In this document: piece after piece, positions 1-7,203 of the stretch
How positions within the stretch are numbered: position 1 is the first letter of the stretch
Layout of the letters: each line of letters opens with the position of its first letter
Assembly (NCBI GenBank): GCA_005774595.1
Contig: VAUM01000007.1
Location: forward strand, 1-10,519
DNA: 10,519 nucleotides
Origin: Actinomycetota bacterium
GTDB lineage: Bacteria > Actinomycetota > Coriobacteriia > Anaerosomatales > D1FN1-002
Direction of reading: 5' to 3'
The notes under the pieces: model-generated
Seen by the model: the letters and a program-made list of their open reading frames with translations, nothing else
What the model was told of the DNA's origin: nothing
Database searches by the model: none
Program-made: the position numbers and the translations under genes

Positions 1-51
1 GGCCAACGCGCTGCCGGGTCGAGGTGCTCGCCGGTCGTCAGCGCGTTGGCC
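1..51. repeat. Perfect 12-bp inverted repeat near the 3' end of fdhA
   Basis: GGCCAACGCGCT at 1-12 is the exact reverse complement of AGCGCGTTGGCC at 40-51, separated by 27 bases. It lies in the C-terminal codons of fdhA and may extend beyond the window. No T-run is visible, so there is no support for a terminator. It could be a chance palindrome in high-GC coding DNA. Confidence 0.4.
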
Positions 52-2681
52 GGTGCATCCGCGAAGTGGAACGGCATGAACACCACCCCCGGCCTCGTGC
101 CCTCCACGATCCTCGCGGGCGCGCGCACGGTGCCTCGACGGCTCGTGATCTCGAGCATCTCGCCTTCACAGACACACAACCGCGCTGCGTCCTCGGGAGA
201 GACCTCCGCGTAGCCGGTCGGGTTGAGCTCGGCCAGTCCCGGCGCTCGGCCGGTCATCGTGTTCGTGTGGAAGTTCCACAGGTGTCGCCCGGTGGAGAGC
301 ACGAACGGCATCCCCTCGTCGGGCTGCTCGGCGGCGGGTGCGTGGTCGACGGCCGCGAACGCGCCCTTGCCGCGCGTGAAGGACTCCGTGTGCAGGATCG
401 GCGTGCCGGGGTGATCGGCGCTCGGGCAGGGCCACTGCAGGCCGCCCTCGGCGTCGAGCCGCTCGTAGGTCACACCGCCGTACTGTGGCGTGATCGCCGC
501 CATCTCGGCCATCACCTCGTGGGCCTCGTACGGCTGCCAGCCGGCGCCGAGCGCACCTGCCACGCGCGTGACGATCTCGAGATCGGTCAGCGCCTCGCCT
601 GGCGTGTCGACGACCTTGCGCACGCGCTGGATGCGCCGGTCGGTGTTGGTGAACGTGCCCTCCTTCTCGAGGAAGGCTGCGGCCGGCAGCACGACGTCGG
701 CGTACTCGCACGTCTCGGTGAAGAAGATGTCGGCCACCACGAGGAAGTCGAGGGCGTCGAGGGCGTCGCGCACGTGCGCCTGGTCGGGGTCGGAGAGCAC
801 CGGGTTCTCGCCCATCACGTACATCGCGTGCAGGCGTCCGTCGGTCGCGGCGTCCATCATCTCCACGACGGTGAGGCCCGCCTCGGCGGGCAGCTCGAGC
901 TCGCTCGCCCAGTACTCGGTGAAGCGGGCGACGTGCCCAGCGTCGGTCACGGGGTGGTATCCCGGCAGCACGTTCGGCAGGCAGGCGAGGTCGCAGGCGC
1001 CCTGCACGTTGTTCTGGCCGCGCAGCGGGTTCACGCCGGTGCCGGGGCGGCCGATGTTCCCGGTCAGCATCGCGAGGTTGGCCAGCGAGCGCACTTGCGC
1101 GGTGCCGGTGTCGTGCTGGGTGATGCCCATGCAGTAGACGATCGCCGCGCTCTCGGCCGAGCCGTACGCGAGCGCCGCATCGCGGATCTGCTCCAGCGGC
1201 GTGCCACAGGTCTCGGCGGCGGCCTCGAGGTCGTAGTCTTCCAGCAGCGCGCGGAGTTCCTCGAAGCCCTCGGTGCGCTCGGCGATGAACGCGTCGTCGG
1301 CCAGGCCCTCGTCGAGGATGATGCGCATCATGGCGTTGACCAGCGCGATGTTGGTGCCCGGCGCTACGCGCAGCCACTGCTCGGCGTGATCCACCAGCCG
1401 GATGCGACGCGGGTCGACAACGATGATCCTTGTCCCGCGCAGCGCGGCGCGCTTCAGCTCGATCCCGACGATGGGGTGTGCCTCGGTGGTGTTCGAGCCG
1501 ACGACCAGGATGACGTCGGCAGCGCCCAGGTCGGCCACCGAGTTCGTCATCGCTCCGGACCCGAATGAGGCGGCCAGACCGGCCACCGTCGAGCTGTGTC
1601 AAAGACGGGCGCAGTGGTCGACGTTGTGCGTGCCGATCACCGCCCGCATGAGCTTCTGGAACAGGTAGTTCTCCTCGTTCGTGCACTTGGCGCTGGCCAG
1701 CCCGGCCACCGCATCCGCGCCGTGCCCGTCGCGCGCGTGGGCGAGGCCGGCCGCGACCTCGGCGAGCGCCTCGTCCCACGTGGCGGGCTTCAGCTCGCCG
1801 TCGCGACGCACGAGCGGCGTGGTCAGGCGCTCGGGCGAGTGCACGAAGCTCCAGCCGTAGCGGCCCTTCGCGCAGGTGTTGCCGCGATTGACGCCGCGGT
1901 CCAGCGGCGCCTCGGCGCCGATCACGTGACCGTCCTTGACGCGGTAGCCGATCGTGCAGCCCACGCCGCAGAAGCCGCAGGTGGAGTAGGTGACGCTCGA
2001 CTCCCACGTGCGGCCCTGGTAGCGGCTCCTCTTGTCGGTCAGAGCGCCCACCGGACAGGTGGAGACGCACTGCCCGCAGAACTCGCAGCCGGCATGCAGC
2101 AGCGAGGCGGCGTACGGGGTGTTCGGGATCGCCTCGAAGCCGCGGTCGGTGTAGCCGTACACGTCGCAACCCTGCACCTCGTGGCAGATGCGCACGCAGC
2201 GCCCGCAGGAGATGCACTTGGTGTAGTCGCGCTCGATCAGCAGGTCGTCGTCGGCGCCCTCCCAGACGCGGTGGCGCTCGCCCGCATACGGCGATTCCTC
2301 GATGCCGTAGCGGTACGCGATGTCCTGCAGCGCGCAGGCGCCCGCCGAGTCGCACGAGAGGCAGCGCAGCTCGTGGTCGGAGATGATGAGCTCCACCACC
2401 GAGCGCCGCAGTTCCTCTATCTCATCATCCGAGGTGGTGACGACCATCCCGTCGGCCGCCGCGGTGGTGCACGCGGTGGGGAAGCCGCGCATCCCCTCGA
2501 CCTTGACCAAGCACAGGCGGCATCCGCCGTACGGCTCGAGGCGCGGGTCGTGGCACAAGGTCGGGATGTCGATGCCCTCCTCCCGGCAGACCTCGAGCAC
2601 GGTCATCCCGGCGCGCGCCGAGACCTCGCGGCCGTCGACGGTCAGCGTGATCGCACCCGCAGGTGTCGTGGTCTCAGCCAC
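1..2681 (-). CDS. fdhA: Selenocysteine-containing formate dehydrogenase alpha subunit, NAD(P)-linked type (3' partial)
   Basis: Catalytic molybdenum/tungsten bis-MGD subunit that interconverts CO2 and formate. 893 codons are visible, and the frame continues off the window near the expected C-terminus (LDPAARW). NuoG-like N-terminus: [2Fe-2S] C43/C54/C57/C71; His-Cys cluster H103/C107/C110/C116; two [4Fe-4S] motifs, C156/159/162/166 and C199/202/205/209. Molybdopterin domain cluster C235/C238/C242/C270, with K272 matching the electron-relay Lys of E. coli FdhF. The TGA at 1599-1601 is codon 361 within DHCARL-U-HSSTVAGLA, the active-site Sec position, with H362 next to it. R554 in NPLRGQNNVQGA matches the catalytic Arg. 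No other stop occurs before the edge. The GTG at 2681 has GGAGA (2688-2692) 6 bases upstream. A naive call would split this gene in two. It needs SelA/B/C and selenophosphate synthase (SelD) from elsewhere in the genome. Confidence 0.95.
1569..1601 (-). promoter_or_regulatory. Bacterial SECIS-like element for selenocysteine insertion in fdhA
   Basis: In the mRNA (minus strand), the UGA at 1601-1599 is followed by a hairpin at 1587-1569. Seven base pairs (GGUGGCC with GGCCGCC, including one U-G wobble) close a five-base loop GGUCU. The apical GGUCU starts 21 bases after the U of UGA, the same spacing I count in the known E. coli fdhF element. The U at position 17 from the UGA, which is the bulged U in E. 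coli, is also kept, here opposite a G. SelB recognises this kind of stem-loop to deliver Sec-tRNA. The match in loop, spacing and codon context makes readthrough much more likely than termination. Confidence 0.92.
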
Positions 2682-2693
2682 TCGGCGTCTCCG

Positions 2694-3125
2694 CTACTCC
2701 CAGCCCCGGGCGCGCTTCTGGCGCACCTCGCCCTCGACCAGCACGCAGTCGATGAGCTCCTTGGCGAACGCCGCGATGTCTGAGACCGACAGGATGCCCA
2801 CCGGCACGCCGTTCTCCACCACCGGCAGGCGCCGCACCGCGAGCTCGCGCTGCATCTTCACAGCGACGCTGAGCTCCATGTCCGGCTCGAGCGGCACGAA
2901 CTCGTCGAACATCACCTCGCGCACCTCGACCTGCTTGGGATCGCGCCCGTCGGCCACGGCGGTGTGGGTGATCTGGCGGTCCGTCACCATCCCGATCAGC
3001 TTGTCATCCTCGGTGACCAGCACGGATCCGACCTTCTGGTCGCGCATCTTGGCCGCCGCCTCGGCGACCGTCGCATCGCCTGAGATCGAGACCACCCTCG
3101 GCGTCATCAGGTCACGCACCTTCAT
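2694..3125 (-). CDS. Two-CBS-domain protein
   Basis: A 143-residue protein made almost wholly of a tandem CBS pair (Bateman module). CBS1 spans about 5-60 (DLMTPRVVSI start, GMVTDRQIT end) and CBS2 about 69-123 (REVMFDEFVPL start, VGILSVSDIA end), followed by a short basic tail RQKRARGWE. There are no signal peptide, membrane segment, DNA-binding or catalytic domains. CBS pairs usually bind adenosine nucleotides (AMP, ADP, ATP, SAM or NAD) and regulate a partner. The ATG at 3125 has GAGGGAG (3132-3138) with 6 bases of spacing, and lies 17 bases after nuoF and 12 bases before fdhA. That position between two subunit genes of one enzyme is unusual and suggests it senses energy charge for this formate dehydrogenase. 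The ligand and the target are inferred, not seen. Confidence 0.92.
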   Translation of the reverse strand: MKVRDLMTPRVVSISGDATVAEAAAKMRDQKVGSVLVTEDDKLIGMVTDRQITHTAVADGRDPKQVEVREVMFDEFVPLEPDMELSVAVKMQRELAVRRLPVVENGVPVGILSVSDIAAFAKELIDCVLVEGEVRQKRARGWE

Positions 3126-3142
3126 GGCCGTCTCCCTCGCTC

Positions 3143-4969
3143 CTAGACCTTGCTGATCGCGTCGAACGGGCAGTGCTCGGCGCAGGCGCCGCACTTGATG
3201 CAGCGGTCCTGGCTGATGTCGTGGGGTTCCTTGACCTTGCCCCAGATGGCGCCGACCGGGCAGTGCTTCTTGCACACCGCACAGCCCTTGCACAGCTCGG
3301 CGTCGATGACGTAGCGGGACAGCTCCTTGCAGCTTCCCGCGCGGCAGCGCTTCTCGCGGATGTGCTCCTCGTACTCCTCGCGGAAGTAGCGGATGGTGGT
3401 CAGCACCGGGTTGGGCGCCGTTCCTCCGAGGGCGCACAGCGACGCGCGTTGCACGTCGCGCGCGAGGCGCTCGAGCTTCTCGATGTCGCCGTCGGCGCCG
3501 CGCCCCTCGGTGATCCGAGTGACGAGCTCGAGCATGCGCTTGGTGCCGATGCGGCACGGCACGCACTTGCCGCAACTCTCGTCCTGCGTGAACGAGAGGA
3601 AGTAGCGGGCGAAGTCCACCATGCACGTGTGCTCGTCGACCACGACCATGCCGCCCGAGCCCACGATGGCGCCCACCGAAGCCAGCGCGCCGTACTCGAT
3701 CGGCGTGTCGAACAACTCGACGGGCAGGCACCCGCCGGACGGCCCGCCGATCTGGACCGCCTTGACCGTGCAGCCCTCCTGCCCGCCGCCGCCGATGTCG
3801 AAGACCAGCTCGCGCACGGTCATGCCCATGGGCACCTCGACAAGGCCGGAGTAGCGCACCTTGCCGGTGAGCGCGAAGACCTTCGTCCCGCGGCTGTCGC
3901 TCGTGCCGAGTGCGGCGTACTCCTCAGCGCCGTGCATGGCGATCCAGGAGACGTTGGCGAGCGTCTCGACGTTGTTGATGCAGGTCGGCTTGCCCCACAG
4001 CCCGCTGGTGGCGGGGAACGGCGGGCGCACGCGCGGCATGCCGCGGTCGCCCGCGATCGAGGCCATGAGCGCGGTCTCCTCGCCGCACACGAACGCCCCC
4101 GCGCCCTCCTTGATCCGCACGTCGAAGCCGAACCCGCTGCCGAGGATGTCTTCGCCCAGGAACCCGCGCTCGCGCGCAGACTCGATGGCGCGGCGCAGGC
4201 GCCGGACCGCGAGCGGGTACTCGGCACGCACGTACACGTAGCCCTCGTGGGCGCCGATCGCGTAGGCCGCCACGGCCATGCCCTCGAGCACGCTGTGCGG
4301 GTCGCCCTCGATGACGCTGCGGTCCATGAACGCGCCGGGGTCGCCCTCATCGGCGTTGCAGATGACGTACTTGACCTCTCCCGGCGCCGCGCGCGTGAAC
4401 AGCCACTTCTGGCCGGTGAGGAAGCCCGCGCCGCCGCGGCCGCGCAGGCCCGAGGCCTTCATCTCCTCCACGAGCGCGTCGGGCTCGAAGGTTGCGAGCA
4501 CGCGCTTCAGGCCCTCGTACGCGCCGAGTGCGAGCGCGTCGTCGATGTCCTCGGGATCGACGTGTCCGCACCGGCCCAGCACCAGGCGATGCTGGGCGGC
4601 GTTGAACGGCACGTCGGCGTAGGCCGTGATGGGCTCGCCGGTCTCGGGCGAGCGGAAGAGGAATCCGTCGACGACCAGCTCGCCGGTCGCGGCGACGTGC
4701 TCGATGATCGCGGTCGCCATCTCCTCGGTAACGAGCGGGTAGAACACGTCGTTCTCGCCCACGATGACGATCGGGCCGCGCTCGCACAGGCCGTGGCAGC
4801 CGGTGCGCACGACGCGGACGCGGTCGGCGATGCCGGCGTGGTCGGCCGCGACCTCGAAGCGCTCGGCCACCGCGAGCGAGCCCTGCATCGCGCAACCCGA
4901 CCCGGTGCAGACGCGGATCGTGACGATGCCCTCGCCGGCGAGGACCTCGACGGGCGCGCGGGCGGTCAC
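3143..4969 (-). CDS. nuoF: NuoF-like FMN/NAD(P)H-binding iron-sulfur subunit (HydB/HylB/HndC type)
   Basis: A 608-residue diaphorase subunit, longer than plain NuoF because of extra domains at both ends. An N-terminal thioredoxin-like [2Fe-2S] domain has C21, C26, C58 and C62. The FMN/NAD(H) core follows, with RGRGGAGFLTGQKW (176-189) and CNADEGDPGAFMDR (204-217). The [4Fe-4S] site ligands are C466, C469, C472 (CGKCVPC) and C512. A C-terminal two-cluster ferredoxin domain has C560/563/566/570 and C590/593/596/600, preceded by the CRAGSC element seen in HydB-like proteins. This architecture belongs to electron-bifurcating or NADP-linked hydrogenases and formate dehydrogenases. The GTG at 4969 has GAGGAG (4978-4983) 8 bases upstream and overlaps the nuoE stop; the longer frame back to 5167 lies inside nuoE and is not protein-like. 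With fdhA downstream it should pass electrons between NAD(P)H, possibly ferredoxin, and CO2/formate. Confidence 0.94.
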   Translation of the reverse strand: MTARAPVEVLAGEGIVTIRVCTGSGCAMQGSLAVAERFEVAADHAGIADRVRVVRTGCHGLCERGPIVIVGENDVFYPLVTEEMATAIIEHVAATGELVVDGFLFRSPETGEPITAYADVPFNAAQHRLVLGRCGHVDPEDIDDALALGAYEGLKRVLATFEPDALVEEMKASGLRGRGGAGFLTGQKWLFTRAAPGEVKYVICNADEGDPGAFMDRSVIEGDPHSVLEGMAVAAYAIGAHEGYVYVRAEYPLAVRRLRRAIESARERGFLGEDILGSGFGFDVRIKEGAGAFVCGEETALMASIAGDRGMPRVRPPFPATSGLWGKPTCINNVETLANVSWIAMHGAEEYAALGTSDSRGTKVFALTGKVRYSGLVEVPMGMTVRELVFDIGGGGQEGCTVKAVQIGGPSGGCLPVELFDTPIEYGALASVGAIVGSGGMVVVDEHTCMVDFARYFLSFTQDESCGKCVPCRIGTKRMLELVTRITEGRGADGDIEKLERLARDVQRASLCALGGTAPNPVLTTIRYFREEYEEHIREKRCRAGSCKELSRYVIDAELCKGCAVCKKHCPVGAIWGKVKEPHDISQDRCIKCGACAEHCPFDAISKV

Positions 4970-5559
4970 GGCGCGGGCTCCTCGGCGGGGGCATCGTCGC
5001 CGGTGGTCTCGACGGCGCTCTCGGCGGAGGGCGGTACCTCGCCGCGGGCGATGGCAGCCTCGTCGCGCAGGCGCATCGCGATGCGGCGGGCCTCGGAGAT
5101 GTCGAGCATCCCGTAGGTGTCGTCGTCGACGAGCATGACCGGTGCCAAGCCGCAGCAGCCCACGCACGCCACCGACTCGAGCGTGAACGCCCTGTCCTCC
5201 GTCGTCTCGCCGATCTTGGCGCCGAGCTCCTCGGTGATGATGTGCGTGACCTCGGGCGCGCCGCGTACGTGGCAGGCGGTGCCGTGGCAGATGCGCACGA
5301 TGCGCCTCCCACGCGGGCGCAGGTGGAATTGCGAGTAGAACGTGGCCACACCGTAGACGTGGGAGAGCGGCGTGCGGCGGGCCGCCGCGATCTCGCGCAG
5401 CGCCTCTCGCGGCAGGTAGCCGAACGCCTTCTGGACGTCTTGGAGGACCGCGATCAACGCGCCGGGGTCCTGCGCATGGCGCGCGAGGATGTCCGTGAGA
5501 TCGAGTGTGTCGCTCTCACGCTCCTTGCAGCATGCCTTGCTCGTCCCGGTCCCGGTCAC
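4966..5559 (-). CDS. nuoE: NuoE-like [2Fe-2S] (thioredoxin-fold) subunit of a formate dehydrogenase/NAD(P) oxidoreductase complex
   Basis: A 197-residue homologue of the 24-kDa NuoE subunit and of HydC/HylC/HndA in multimeric NAD(P)-linked hydrogenases and formate dehydrogenases. An N-terminal helical part (20-85, including QKAFGYLPREAL and HVYGVATFYSQF) precedes the thioredoxin-like [2Fe-2S] domain with ligands C91, C96, C132 and C136 in the usual CHGTAC and CVGCCG settings. It should relay electrons next to the NuoF flavin. The GTG at 5559 is chosen because AAGAGG (5565-5570) lies 5 bases upstream and because anything further upstream runs into acsE. Two oddities: a short N-terminal extension with an adjacent cysteine pair (C10, C11), and a low-complexity acidic/proline-rich tail after about residue 176 that is probably disordered. 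The stop overlaps the next start as GTGA, consistent with 1:1 translation of E and F. Confidence 0.92.
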   Translation of the reverse strand: MTGTGTSKACCKERESDTLDLTDILARHAQDPGALIAVLQDVQKAFGYLPREALREIAAARRTPLSHVYGVATFYSQFHLRPRGRRIVRICHGTACHVRGAPEVTHIITEELGAKIGETTEDRAFTLESVACVGCCGLAPVMLVDDDTYGMLDISEARRIAMRLRDEAAIARGEVPPSAESAVETTGDDAPAEEPAP

Positions 5560-5581
5560 TCGCGCCTCTTCGTGGTCTTGG

Positions 5582-6406
5582 CTAGTCGAGGTAGGAGTCG
5601 CAGTAGAGGGTCTCGTTGCGCAGGACCGCCAGGGACTTCTCGACGGTCTCGTCCAGGGCCAGCGCCTCCGGAGCCGTGCGCGCCACACCCATCTGCAGGT
5701 CGTCGTTCGGGTCCATGATGGCCGCGTCGAGGCCGGCGGGCAGCAGCAGCGCGAGCAGCGCGGCGGCCAGCGGCGACTTCACGTGCTCCGGGCACCCATT
5801 GTAGATGTTGGAAAGGCCGACAACGCTCTTCAAGGGCGGGTCGTTGAGGTGCTTGAACATCGCGATCGCCTCGGTGGCTTCCATGGCCTGCTGCTGCGCC
5901 ACCGCGACCGGCAACAGCAGCGGGTCGAGGTAGAGCCGGTCCAGCGGGATGTCGTACTCCATGAGCGCCATCATGATCACACTCGCGGACTCGACGCGCT
6001 CGGAAGCGTCGCGCGAGACGCCCTTCTCGGTCATGCACAGGCCGATGATCTCGGCCTCGTATGTCTTGGCCATCGGGAGGAACGTCTCGAGACGCGCGCG
6101 CTCGGCGGAGGTCGAGTTGATGATCGGCTGGAGCGTGCAGACCTTCAGACCCGACTCCATCGCCTCCGGATTCATGGTGTCGAGGCACAACCGGGTGTCG
6201 GGTACGGCCTCCTGCACGACCCCGACGACCCACTCCATCATCTCGGGGCCACCCTTGGTGGCCGGGCCGAGGTTGACGTCGAGCACGTCGGCGCCGCCCT
6301 CGACCTGCCGGACGGCCATCTCCCGCACGGGCCCGGCGTCGCGTTCGCGCATCGCGGTGCCGATGGTCTTGCTCATGATGTTGACTTTCTCACCGATGAC
6401 CAGCAT
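5582..6406 (-). CDS. acsE: Methyltetrahydrofolate:corrinoid/iron-sulfur protein methyltransferase (AcsE)
   Basis: A 274-residue cytoplasmic methyltransferase that moves the methyl group of methyl-THF to the cobalamin of the corrinoid iron-sulfur protein AcsCD, joining the methyl branch to acetyl-CoA synthase. It is a pterin-binding TIM barrel of slightly more than the Moorella enzyme's length. Residues matching the characterised pterin-binding or catalytic positions, each shifted by one: D76 in LCLDTMN, N97 in IINSTSAE, D161 in LYLDPLLLP and N200 in GLSNIYNG. It begins MLVIGEKVN and ends near YCDSYLD, as in the family. The ATG at 6406 has a strong GGAGG (6415-6419) with 8 bases of spacing, and lies 17 bases after cooC. 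The AcsCD partner genes are not in this window. The similar MetH-type domain is less likely, because the protein stands alone and sits in a CODH/ACS context. Confidence 0.95.
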   Translation of the reverse strand: MLVIGEKVNIMSKTIGTAMRERDAGPVREMAVRQVEGGADVLDVNLGPATKGGPEMMEWVVGVVQEAVPDTRLCLDTMNPEAMESGLKVCTLQPIINSTSAERARLETFLPMAKTYEAEIIGLCMTEKGVSRDASERVESASVIMMALMEYDIPLDRLYLDPLLLPVAVAQQQAMEATEAIAMFKHLNDPPLKSVVGLSNIYNGCPEHVKSPLAAALLALLLPAGLDAAIMDPNDDLQMGVARTAPEALALDETVEKSLAVLRNETLYCDSYLD

Positions 6407-6423
6407 GTGTCTCTCCTCCGGGG
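6407..6423 (-). promoter_or_regulatory. Strong ribosome binding site for acsE in the cooC-acsE gap
   Basis: The 17-base gap holds GGAGGAGAG (GGAGG core at 6415-6419) 8 bases before the acsE ATG. It is the strongest Shine-Dalgarno in the window, and acsE is one of the few genes here that does not overlap its upstream neighbour. This suggests independent, efficient initiation of the methyltransferase. There is no room for a promoter in the gap. Confidence 0.75.
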
Positions 6424-7203
6424 TCAGTGGTCGCGGATGCGGTCCTCGAGGGCGCGCGCGATCGCACGCAGCGCCTGGGTGAACGTCTCGTCGGTCCCGT
6501 ACGGGCTCGTGCCCTCGCGGTCGGCGGCGCGCACGCCCTCGCTCTCGGGCAGGGTACCTACGAGCGGCACGTCGCCGAGCGCGTCGCGCAGGTAGGCGAC
6601 GTCGGCCTCCCCGCGCACCTTGTTGCCGACGGCGACGACGTCGCGCACTCCGATGTCGGCGGCCAACGCGCGGACGGTCTCGGCGGTCTGCACGCTGCGG
6701 CTGCCCGGCTCGACGACCACGACGAACACGTCGACAGAGTCCGCCGTGCCTCGGCCGAGGTGCTCGATGCCGGCCTCCATGTCGAGGATCGCGACATCGT
6801 CGCGCTGCACCAGCAAGTGGTGCATGAAGGCCTTGAGGAAGGTCCCCTCGGAGCACATGCAGCCCGTCCCGCCGCGCTCCACCGTCCCCATCTTGAGCAG
6901 CGTCACGCCATCGATCTCCATGCCGCAGGTCTCGACGACGTCGGAGACGTCGGGGTTCAGCCTGAACATACCGCCGGTGCCGGGGCGTGCGCCGGTGCGC
7001 TCCTCGATGAGGTCGTCCCAGTGCGAGAGCGGGACGCACGCCGCGTCGGTGGCGGCGTCGGCGCCGAGCGCCACGGCGAGGTTCGCGTCCGGGTCGGCGT
7101 CGATGGCCACGACATGGCGGCCCTCATCGGCCCACAGCCGAGCGAGACCGGAAGACAGCGTCGTCTTGCCCACGCCACCCTTGCCGGAGATGGCGATCTT
7201 CAC
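6424..7203 (-). CDS. cooC: CooC/AcsF-type nickel-insertion ATPase for CO dehydrogenase/acetyl-CoA synthase
   Basis: A 259-residue MinD/ParA-like P-loop ATPase. CooC-family proteins use ATP to help insert nickel into CO dehydrogenase; the close relative AcsF serves acetyl-CoA synthase. The deviant Walker A motif GKGGVGKTT is at 7-15, and IDADPDANLA (34-43) follows. The diagnostic nickel/zinc-binding CXC motif is C115-M-C117 in GGTGCMCSEG, and the Walker B-like DMEAGIEHLGRGT starts at D141. The GTG at 7203 is the start: it overlaps the metF stop (GTGA), has AAAGG 7 bases upstream (7211-7215), and gives the canonical beginning MKIAISGKGG. The neighbouring methyl-branch genes and acsE support a CODH/ACS maturation role. 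Which of the two (CooC for cluster C, AcsF for cluster A) cannot be decided from the motifs alone. Confidence 0.9.
   Translation of the reverse strand: MKIAISGKGGVGKTTLSSGLARLWADEGRHVVAIDADPDANLAVALGADAATDAACVPLSHWDDLIEERTGARPGTGGMFRLNPDVSDVVETCGMEIDGVTLLKMGTVERGGTGCMCSEGTFLKAFMHHLLVQRDDVAILDMEAGIEHLGRGTADSVDVFVVVVEPGSRSVQTAETVRALAADIGVRDVVAVGNKVRGEADVAYLRDALGDVPLVGTLPESEGVRAADREGTSPYGTDETFTQALRAIARALEDRIRDH

Noticed and set aside
747..764. Tandem 9-base repeat (GTCGAGGGC twice)
   Set aside because: It encodes an ALDALD dipeptide-like run within fdhA; two copies only, consistent with coding bias.
24..1568. Long plus-strand open frame (514 codons) opposite fdhA
   Set aside because: It is in codon register with the antisense of fdhA, Arg/His/Val/Gly-rich with no recognisable motif; a high-GC shadow.
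1599..1601. fdhA as a pseudogene or two genes split by a stop codon
   Set aside because: The TGA lies exactly at the Sec position, has a SECIS-like hairpin at the right distance, and the frame continues with conserved catalytic motifs.
166..2355. Long minus-strand open frame (729 codons) inside fdhA
   Set aside because: Arg/Gly/Ala-rich out-of-frame translation; fdhA in its own frame carries all the family motifs.
3173..5116. Long plus-strand open frame (647 codons) opposite nuoF
   Set aside because: Same pattern: Ala/Asp/His/Arg/Leu-rich low-information translation antisense to a motif-complete gene.
4970..5167. Upstream extension of the nuoF frame
   Set aside because: It overlaps nuoE by about 200 bases and translates to Arg-rich text; the GTG at 4969 has a good ribosome site and the family N-terminus.
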